Shown piece after piece: positions 16,341 to 20,975 of a stretch of DNA of 20,975 nt. Below the pieces are notes generated by a model. The model did no database searches, was not told where the DNA came from, and was given only the letters and a program-made list of their open reading frames with translations. The stretch spans positions 1 to 20,975 of the forward strand of contig DKBN01000006.1 of NCBI GenBank assembly GCA_002451235.1, written 5' to 3'. The translations under genes were made by a program, and so were the position numbers. Numbering within the stretch: the stretch's first letter is position 1; each line of letters opens with the position of its first letter. This DNA comes from Patescibacteria group bacterium UBA6899 (GTDB lineage: Bacteria; Patescibacteriota; Minisyncoccia; Phycocordibacterales; UBA6899).

Positions 16341-17411
16341 TCAGAGAATGGTGTTCTGCGGATTGACAGTACGCCCCATGGTGATCACAGGATAGATATC
16401 GAGGAGTGCGAAGAAGAACGCCATGACGATCGGGCCAGCTAGAAAACCGATGGGGCCGAAATACACGAGCCCGCCGAATACGGAAAGGAGAATGAAGAGG
16501 GGATGTATGTGCACTCCGCGCTTGATGAGCATCGGACCCAAGACATTATCCGCGAGCCCAACACAGGTCAAAGACCAGATAAGTAGTCCCATGGCTGCAA
16601 CGGTGCTTCCCGAGAAATATAGGATTGCGACGGCGGGTATGGTAATGAGTGTCGTGCCGACGAACGGCACCAAGGCCGCGACGCTGCCGACGACTCCCCA
16701 AAGCACGGGATTGGGCACATGGAAGATCGAGAAACCAACGCCGACCATGAGTCCTTGCGCTAGCGCGACGGTAAGCGCCCCCTTGATCACAGACGAGATC
16801 GCAACGTCGAGCTTCGAAATGATACTCTCATCGTAAGTATCCGCGAGCGGACTCCATTTGATCGCGAACTCCTTCAGTTTCTCGCCGTCGCGATAGAAGA
16901 AGAACATCGCGATAATGATAATGAATATCTCGAAAAGAAACCCGACAAGGCCTGAAACGAACACACTCAGGTTGTTGCCGGCCCAAGCGAGGATGCCCTG
17001 AAGATAGCCAATCATGTACGCATAGATGTCATGCTGAAAATGGAATCCAGGAACGACATGTTGGATGACGATCTCGATCTGGCCGAACCATTGACGAAGC
17101 ACCGCTGGGTCAAAATTTGACTGGTCTAGCGAATTATAGATACCAAGCACTTCCTCGAACATGAGTGACCCGACATAGATGACTGGGATCAGTACCGCAG
17201 CAAGGACAAGAAAAACGGTAGAGAGTGCCGCCGCGGTACGATTTCCTCTCATCTTCCTCACGAACAGCCGAAACAGCGGCAAGAACATGACCGCAAGCAC
17301 CGCTGCAAGAAAGAGTGCAGTAAGATACGGCTGCATGATCATGAAGGCGAAATAGCCAACCACGCCGAGAAGGATATAGAAAAACACGAGTTCACTGGTT
17401 TGTGGCTTCAT
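16341..17411 (-). CDS. AI-2E/PerM-family permease
   Basis: 356 residues, the length of PF01594 proteins. Members export varied small molecules or ions (AI-2, Na+/H+ exchange in some), so the name does not fix a substrate. It has the family's layout: two N-terminal helices (FFYILLGVVGYFAFMIM, LTALFLAAVLAVMFLPLF), a third (ALSTVFLVLAAVLIPVIYVG), and a soluble segment at about 90-145. A re-entry block follows, then the conserved C-terminal core with MFFFYRDGEKL, the ALAQGLMVGVGFSIFHVPNPVLWGVV-type helix, LVPFVGTTLITIPA and the PLFILLSVFGGLVYFGPIGFLAGPI motif. The start ATG 17411 has TATACT 7 bases upstream, inside the stop of the 55-residue gene. The family is clear, the cargo unknown. Confidence 0.94.
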   Translation of the reverse strand: MKPQTSELVFFYILLGVVGYFAFMIMQPYLTALFLAAVLAVMFLPLFRLFVRKMRGNRTAAALSTVFLVLAAVLIPVIYVGSLMFEEVLGIYNSLDQSNFDPAVLRQWFGQIEIVIQHVVPGFHFQHDIYAYMIGYLQGILAWAGNNLSVFVSGLVGFLFEIFIIIIAMFFFYRDGEKLKEFAIKWSPLADTYDESIISKLDVAISSVIKGALTVALAQGLMVGVGFSIFHVPNPVLWGVVGSVAALVPFVGTTLITIPAVAILYFSGSTVAAMGLLIWSLTCVGLADNVLGPMLIKRGVHIHPLFILLSVFGGLVYFGPIGFLAGPIVMAFFFALLDIYPVITMGRTVNPQNTIL

Positions 17412-17416
17412 GATAT

Positions 17417-17584
17417 TCAGTATACGGAATGGCGACCGACGACGCCACCGTTCTTTGGGTGGCCGCGATGGCGGAATTTGAGGTGCTTGAGATAGGTGAT
17501 CAAGAGGAACGTGAACAGCGCCGCCGCGACCGCGAGAAGGGGCTTCTCGAATGTTCGAATGAGAAGGAAAACACTCTCCATCAT
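17417..17584 (-). CDS. Small single-pass membrane protein, 55 residues
   Basis: I do not recognise a family. From ATG 17584 (17581 is an equally possible ATG one codon on) it encodes a short amphipathic start, MMESVFLLIRTFEKP, one transmembrane helix at about 16-32 (LLAVAAALFTFLLITYL) and a basic His/Lys/Arg-rich tail, KHLKFRHRGHPKN, that should face the cytoplasm. The open frame extends upstream to 17707, but that part overlaps the HD-domain gene end and looks non-coding. TATACT exactly 6 bases before the ATG favours this start. It lies 5 bases from the permease start, so the two are probably co-transcribed and it may be an accessory subunit; that is inference. Confidence 0.65.
   Translation of the reverse strand: MMESVFLLIRTFEKPLLAVAAALFTFLLITYLKHLKFRHRGHPKNGGVVGRHSVY
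17419..17424 (-). promoter_or_regulatory. TATACT box 7 bases before the permease gene
   Basis: The hexamer overlaps the final codons and stop (GTA TAC TGA) of the 55-residue membrane protein gene, and GAATATC separates it from ATG 17411. It could give the permease its own leaderless transcript in addition to read-through from the small gene. Confidence 0.42.
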
Positions 17585-17590
17585 GGTTCC

Positions 17591-17596
17591 AGTATA
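17591..17596 (-). promoter_or_regulatory. TATACT box 6 bases before the 55-residue membrane protein gene
   Basis: The box is separated from ATG 17584 by GGAACC and lies in the 49-base gap after the HD-domain gene. TTGAAA occurs upstream, but only 5 bases away, so it is not a -35. The spacing matches the other start-proximal boxes. Confidence 0.5.
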
Positions 17597-17633
17597 TCGC
17601 ATTTCAAAAGGAAAGCGGACGGATGCCAGACGA

Positions 17634-18290
17634 TCACTTCCCCCACCGTTGATCCTTCTTTTTCCGATCGACGAACCATGCGTCTCCTGCGCTATACCAC
17701 CACGCATCAGGATGCGTCTTCATCAGCATCTTTCCGAGTTTCTTTCCCGGTCCGGTCTTGAGACGCTTGAGTGCGATCTCTGCCCATTCCCGCGCCTTGT
17801 CATTGCCCTTCACCTCCTCGCCACGCAGGGTCGTGATCCACTCGAGGTTATCCGCATCCTTCACGAGACGCGCCTCGAGGGTCTCGCGCTCCTGCTCCTC
17901 CTTAAAGAGCCCCTCGATCTCCGCGCCGAAGGGCACGCCTCGCGCGATATCCTTGACCGCCTCTGCTTCCGCGAGCCTGCCGTAGCGCTGATGCACATAA
18001 TTATGGTCTGATGTCCTCCCCTCTCCGATATCATGGAGGAGCGCCATCAAGACCATCTTGTGCTTGTCCGCCTTCGGCTCAAGGTGGGAAAGCGCGTATG
18101 CGATCATCGCGGTATGGAAAAGATGCTCCGCGATCGACTGGCTCCCGCTCCCCAAGAACCACAGCCCCGAACGCGGCGTCTTGCTGTGAATGCAGGTCTC
18201 GTACACGAAATCGGCGACTTGCTTATATGCATGCTGCGCATCTTTTCTAGCCAACTTTCTTTGAGGCACCTTTTTATTCATTCGCGCCAT
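17634..18290 (-). CDS. HD-domain phosphohydrolase (YfbR/HDDC2-like)
   Basis: 218 residues from ATG 18290; ATG 18281 (MNKKVPQ) is equally possible. The HD fold is clear: SIAEHLFHTAMIAY with His56, ALLHDIGEGRTSDHNYVH with His86-Asp87, and KDADNLEW with Asp145. This is the pattern of YfbR/HDDC2-type 5'-nucleotidases acting on (deoxy)nucleoside monophosphates; the exact substrate cannot be read from sequence. The C-terminus, WWYSAGDAWFVDRKKKDQRW, is Trp-rich. The first codons lie inside a second copy of the secA 3' end (18274-18309), out of frame with it. Before the neighbouring islet arrived, this gene probably began overlapping the secA stop codon. No ribosome binding site is seen, consistent with coupled translation at that junction. 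Confidence 0.88.
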   Translation of the reverse strand: MARMNKKVPQRKLARKDAQHAYKQVADFVYETCIHSKTPRSGLWFLGSGSQSIAEHLFHTAMIAYALSHLEPKADKHKMVLMALLHDIGEGRTSDHNYVHQRYGRLAEAEAVKDIARGVPFGAEIEGLFKEEQERETLEARLVKDADNLEWITTLRGEEVKGNDKAREWAEIALKRLKTGPGKKLGKMLMKTHPDAWWYSAGDAWFVDRKKKDQRWGK

Positions 18291-18309
18291 GACATTTTTT
18301 GTACTTCTT
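18274..18309 (-). repeat. Direct repeat copy 1: vestigial secA 3' end at the HD gene start
   Basis: 36 bases matching 19189-19224 at 33 positions, the first 21 without a mismatch. Read on the minus strand it would encode K-K-Y-K-K-C-H-G-A-N-E-stop, the SecA SEC-C tail, but nothing upstream continues a SecA frame. The three mismatches all fall on lysine wobble bases. Confidence 0.85.
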
Positions 18310-18819
18310 TTTTGCGAATTAGATCAGCATACGATAATGCAATTTTCTTGTATCTTGATAGAGAAAGCGCATGCTTGATACTTTTGTGTTCTTTGCTATA
18401 GGCTGACATGGTTCGACCACGAATGATCGTTTCTAACTCTACGAATTTTCCCAGCTCCGAGACCGAGTCCAAATGTATGCGAGTATGATTGAGGATATAA
18501 AGGATCCTTGTTTTTCTAACGACAGCATAGACGCCGAAAGTCTTCTTCAGTGATTTAAATATGACTTTTTTTCCCCGGCTGGTATCCGAATAATATTATA
18601 GATCGAAATCCTAGATCTATTATGATTGGGCCTTTGATAATATATTAATTCGCAATACTTCCTTCCTGATTGTTCTCGTAGTTTCAATCTCCCGAATGGG
18701 ACGGCAATATAAGTGTCTTTTTGCTTAATCACTCCGACCCTGCTCGCAAAAAGCCGAACGAGTTTTTTTTCGATTAAACGAAGATCATCAGTTTTTACTT
18801 TGATTTCGATATTCTGCAT
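18278..18819 (-). pseudogene. CyaB-type CYTH-domain gene split by a -1 frameshift
   Basis: Frame 0 runs from ATG 18819 to TGA at 18547. It encodes a CYTH N-terminus: MQNIEIKVKTDD (the NIEIK form of the ExExK signature), then QKDTYIAVPFGRLKLRE and ELIYYQRPNHNRSRIS. The -1 frame continues the same domain without a gap to 18278: SLKKTFGVYAVVRKTR, then HTRIHLDSVSELGKFVELET, then SYADLI near the end. Joined at 18565 the product is 180 residues, normal for class IV adenylate cyclase/CyaB-like CYTH proteins, which hydrolyse or cyclise triphosphates. The junction is A AAA AAG in the 0-frame phase, so this is either programmed frameshifting or a one-base loss from an A8 run (mutation or sequencing error). 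The start overlaps the radical-SAM-like gene by 32 bases. Confidence 0.7.
18565..18571 (-). other. Slippery heptamer A AAA AAG at the CYTH frame junction
   Basis: In the upstream frame the codons are GAA AAA AAG, giving X XXY YYZ phasing as in dnaX-type -1 frameshift sites. A -1 slip leads into GTC ATA TTT AAA TCA CTG and restores the CYTH domain. The 0-frame stop TGA follows six codons later. I see no strong stem-loop just downstream and only GGGG upstream, so the stimulatory elements are weak or absent. Confidence 0.5.
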
Positions 18820-19177
18820 GTTCTTTCAAAAATGCATTTGCCTCAGCGGCTCCGGAAAAGATCTTTTTTTGAGATTCATTGACAACTTTTATCAGTGACC
18901 CCATTTGTCCAGGACGTTCCACTTTGTAGAATATATTTCCCTCTGGCATCCAATTTGGCTGTACCTGTTCAATGTCTAATGATGCCCTCGGCCGCTGTGG
19001 TTTCCCCAACATCTCAAATTGTTCGTCAGAAAGATATGAAACTCCTCTTTGTTGTTCATGCGCCATCTCCTCAACAAAACAATAACGACAATCCAACGGG
19101 CATGATAATTTCGAGTATGTAAGCACTCGTTCTTTATCAAGTACCAAACCAATTTTTTCGAATACTTCTTTTTGCAT
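18788..19177 (-). CDS. Truncated radical SAM-like protein with intact CX3CX2C motif
   Basis: 129 residues. LTYSKLSCPLDCRYCFVEEM (about 19-38) is a textbook radical SAM [4Fe-4S] motif with Cys26, Cys30 and Cys33 and the preceding aromatic/Ser context. The chain is far too short for the roughly 200-residue partial barrel of such enzymes. After YLSDEQFEMLGK (about 48-59) it passes straight into QPNWMPEGNIFYKVERPGQ and ends in IFSGAAEANAFLKEH, which reads like the tail of a longer enzyme. I infer an internal in-frame deletion, or a minimal cluster-binding protein. AT-rich codons differ from its neighbours. The start ATG 19177 has no ribosome binding site and lies 11 bases after the secA stop; it overlaps the CYTH gene by 32 bases. 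Confidence 0.65.
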   Translation of the reverse strand: MQKEVFEKIGLVLDKERVLTYSKLSCPLDCRYCFVEEMAHEQQRGVSYLSDEQFEMLGKPQRPRASLDIEQVQPNWMPEGNIFYKVERPGQMGSLIKVVNESQKKIFSGAAEANAFLKEHAEYRNQSKN

Positions 19178-19188
19178 CGTTGATTGTC

Positions 19189-19224
19189 TTATTCATTCGC
19201 GCCATGACACTTCTTGTATTTCTT
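19189..19224 (-). repeat. Direct repeat copy 2: functional secA 3' end
   Basis: These are the last 12 codons of secA including the TAA stop. It pairs with 18274-18309, 915 bp away. Mismatches are at 19210, 19213 and 19219 only, each the wobble base of a lysine codon. Similarity stops abruptly beyond 19224. Confidence 0.85.
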
Positions 19225-20975
19225 CCCTGAACCGCACCAACATGGGTCGTTACGGCCGATCTTTTCTTCACTGGGCTTTTGTGCACGTGGCGCTTCCGAA
19301 CCGGTCTGCGCGCCACCAGCAAGCTCCATCTGACTCTCCACCTTCTTCACCTGTGCTTCTTCGACGGCGAATGCCCCTATCTCGATGCGCGGGATCAGCT
19401 CGAGGATCTGCCCCTTGATCGCCGCCTCCATATCCTTATAGAGCCGGAGCGCTTCACGTTTGTATTCGACCAAAGGATCACGCTGCCCTACGGCACGTAG
19501 CCGCACTGATTCACGAGCGTAATCCATCAGCTCTAGGTGATCGACCCAGAACATATCGTTCGTCTGAAGTGCGAGGCGGCGGATCGCTTCGAAGAATTGC
19601 TCTCGTCCAAAGGCCGAAGGCTTCTCTTCGATCGCTTGGCGTACCTTTGCGGTCTCTTCCTCCGAGATCGCTTCGGCCTCCTCTAGTATCCCCGAGATAT
19701 ATTCTTCGACGTCTTCGATCTTCCCCAATAAGAGCTTGCGGCGACGCGAGTACATCGTCTGGCGCTGATGATTGATGACGTTGTCATATTGAAGCACGTG
19801 CTTGCGAGCGTCGAAATGGAATCCCTCGATCTTCGTCTGCGCGTTCTCGAGCGATCTCGTGATCATGCGGTTCTCGATCGGTTCATCCTCAGGAATGCCA
19901 AAGCGTCCCATCATGTTCTTGATAGTGTCGGCCGCGAAGATGCGCATCAGGGAATCCTCGAGAGAGACGAAAAATTGCGTCTCGCCTGGATCACCCTGGC
20001 GTCCGGAGCGGCCGCGCAATTGATTATCGATACGGCGCGCCTCGTGACGTTCGGTCCCCAAGACGAACAGCCCTCCGTTCGAGCGGATCTCATCCTCAGC
20101 TTCCTTGGTCGCAGGATTGCCGCCCAGCTTGATGTCGACGCCGCGTCCCGCCATGTTGGTCGCGATCACGACCGAGCCCATGCGTCCCGCTTGCGCGATG
20201 ATCTCCCCTTCTCGCTCATGGTTCTTCGCATTCAAGATCTCGTGCGGCACACCCTCACGAGTGAGGAACGCAGAGAGTGTCTCGTTCTTCTCGATCGAGA
20301 CCGTACCGATCAAGACCGGCTGACCTTTCGCATGGAGCTCCTTTACCTTGCGCGCGATCGCGGTGAACTTTCCCTTCTCTGTCTGGAAGATGAGATCGTT
20401 CTGATCGATGCGCAGCGATGGCCTATTCGGTGGCACAGAGATAACCTCGAGTCCGTAGATACGGTCGAATTCCTCCGCGGAGGTCGCCGCCGTCCCGGTC
20501 ATCCCCGAGAGCTTTTCGTACATCTTGAAGTAGTTCTGGAAAGTGATCGATGCCATGGTTCGCGACTCCTGCTGCACCTTCACCCCCTCCCTTGCCTCGA
20601 TCGCCTGATGAAGCCCCTCGGACCATCGTCTCCCCGGCTGAAGCCGCCCCGTGAATTCGTCGACTATGACGATCTCGCCGTTTCGGACCACATATTCCCG
20701 GTCGAGCTGAAAAAGTGCCTTGGCACGCACCGCGGTCTCGAGATGATGCACGTATTTGACCCCTTTCTCGGTATAGATGTCCGAAATCCCAAGTAATTGC
20801 TCGGCTTTCGTGATGCCAGCATCCGTGATCTGGACCGCCTTCAATTTCTCATCGACGGTATAATCCGCATCCTCCTCCAGCCTCCGCGCGATCCCCGCGA
20901 AGGTCGCATACAGGCTCTCCGATTCAGCGGTCGGAGCGGAGATGATGAGGGGTGTGCGCGCCTCATCGATCAGGA
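19189..20975 (-). CDS. secA: Preprotein translocase ATPase SecA (N-terminus outside window)
   Basis: 594 C-terminal residues are readable; roughly the first 200 lie beyond the window. SecA drives post-translational export through SecYEG using ATP, which fits the exported proteins elsewhere here. The window enters at LIDEARTPLIIS in the first nucleotide-binding domain. VDEFTGRLQPGRRWSEGLHQAIEA (crosslinking/return of NBD1) and FQNYFKMYEKLSGMTGTA follow. NBD2 has GTVSIEKNE, VVIATNMAGRGVDIKLGG and GTERHEARRIDNQLRGRSGRQGD, then FVSLEDSLMRIF. The helical wing/scaffold has HVLQYDNVINHQRQ. After a variable linker comes the zinc SEC-C tail, RNDPCWCGSGKKYKKCHG. The frame is open to the window edge, so the ATG at 20844 is internal. 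The last 12 codons are part of the direct repeat bounding the AT-rich islet. Confidence 0.97.
   Translation of the reverse strand, partial: LIDEARTPLIISAPTAESESLYATFAGIARRLEEDADYTVDEKLKAVQITDAGITKAEQLLGISDIYTEKGVKYVHHLETAVRAKALFQLDREYVVRNGEIVIVDEFTGRLQPGRRWSEGLHQAIEAREGVKVQQESRTMASITFQNYFKMYEKLSGMTGTAATSAEEFDRIYGLEVISVPPNRPSLRIDQNDLIFQTEKGKFTAIARKVKELHAKGQPVLIGTVSIEKNETLSAFLTREGVPHEILNAKNHEREGEIIAQAGRMGSVVIATNMAGRGVDIKLGGNPATKEAEDEIRSNGGLFVLGTERHEARRIDNQLRGRSGRQGDPGETQFFVSLEDSLMRIFAADTIKNMMGRFGIPEDEPIENRMITRSLENAQTKIEGFHFDARKHVLQYDNVINHQRQTMYSRRRKLLLGKIEDVEEYISGILEEAEAISEEETAKVRQAIEEKPSAFGREQFFEAIRRLALQTNDMFWVDHLELMDYARESVRLRAVGQRDPLVEYKREALRLYKDMEAAIKGQILELIPRIEIGAFAVEEAQVKKVESQMELAGGAQTGSEAPRAQKPSEEKIGRNDPCWCGSGKKYKKCHGANE

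Larger units (their letters stand above)
18274..19224 (-). mobile_element. AT-rich islet inserted at the 3' end of secA
   Basis: A block of about 880 bases lies between two 36-bp direct repeats of the secA 3' end (period 915 bp). It is visibly richer in A+T than either flank: one 60-base line near 18541 has 19 G+C, while typical flanking lines exceed half. Base composition changes at both repeats. Its content is a radical-SAM-like 129-residue gene and a frameshifted CYTH gene, both unlike their neighbours. This is the arrangement expected when an element integrates into a gene's 3' end and brings a replacement tail. No integrase or transposase is inside, so it would be a passive or decayed element. 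A recombination-mediated insertion is the alternative. Confidence 0.5.

Noticed and set aside
19768..20796. Plus-strand open frame of 342 codons
   Set aside because: It is antisense to conserved secA motifs.

Overview
This window looks like a chromosomal contig end from a small-genome bacterium, most likely a Candidate Phyla Radiation (Patescibacteria, Parcubacteria-like) organism. The reasons are family features rather than a database hit: a divergent 399-residue enolase, a MutY lacking the usual four-cysteine iron-sulfur motif, an Obg without a C-terminal extension, tightly packed single-strand gene strings, and a secreted/membrane gene set of a kind I associate with that radiation. TGA is an ordinary stop codon here (obg, glycerate kinase's upstream neighbour mutY and others end in it), so recoding of TGA to glycine is excluded. 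Host DNA is moderately GC-rich by eye; one block near the right end is distinctly AT-rich.

Layout. Nearly everything reads right to left. Bases 1-53 are a pure G run, probably an artefact at a contig end, lying inside the proline linker of a secreted fibronectin-type multidomain protein (1-1391, incomplete). Upstream of it in the same string are a small secreted WxL-like protein, a DUF916/WxL-interacting-like membrane protein, a membrane-anchored protein with an N-terminal helix-turn-helix, and gatB. A divergent region (5645-5748) with a perfect 12-bp palindrome separates gatB from the only plus-strand gene, a 109-residue orphan that ends at a good intrinsic terminator shared with the converging obg operon.

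From 6114 to 13327 come obg, a MYG1-family protein, a holin-4/YvlD-type membrane protein, enolase, PEP synthase and glycerate 2-kinase. The last three form a continuous route glycerate -> 2-phosphoglycerate -> PEP <-> pyruvate. Then mutY overlaps an M3 metallopeptidase, followed by an AI-2E/PerM-family permease, a 55-residue single-pass membrane protein and an HD-domain phosphohydrolase. The window ends inside secA.

The most interesting structure is between the HD gene and secA. The last 36 bp of secA (coding the SEC-C tail) are present twice, 915 bp apart, with only three mismatches, all at synonymous lysine wobble positions. The intervening AT-rich block carries a 129-residue radical-SAM-like fragment and a CyaB-type CYTH gene interrupted by a single -1 frameshift that falls exactly on a correctly phased A AAA AAG slippery heptamer. 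This looks like a small islet inserted at the secA 3' end with restoration of the gene tail. A second recurring pattern is a TATAAT/TATACT hexamer placed exactly 6 (once 7) bases before the start codon of five genes, which suggests leaderless transcription.
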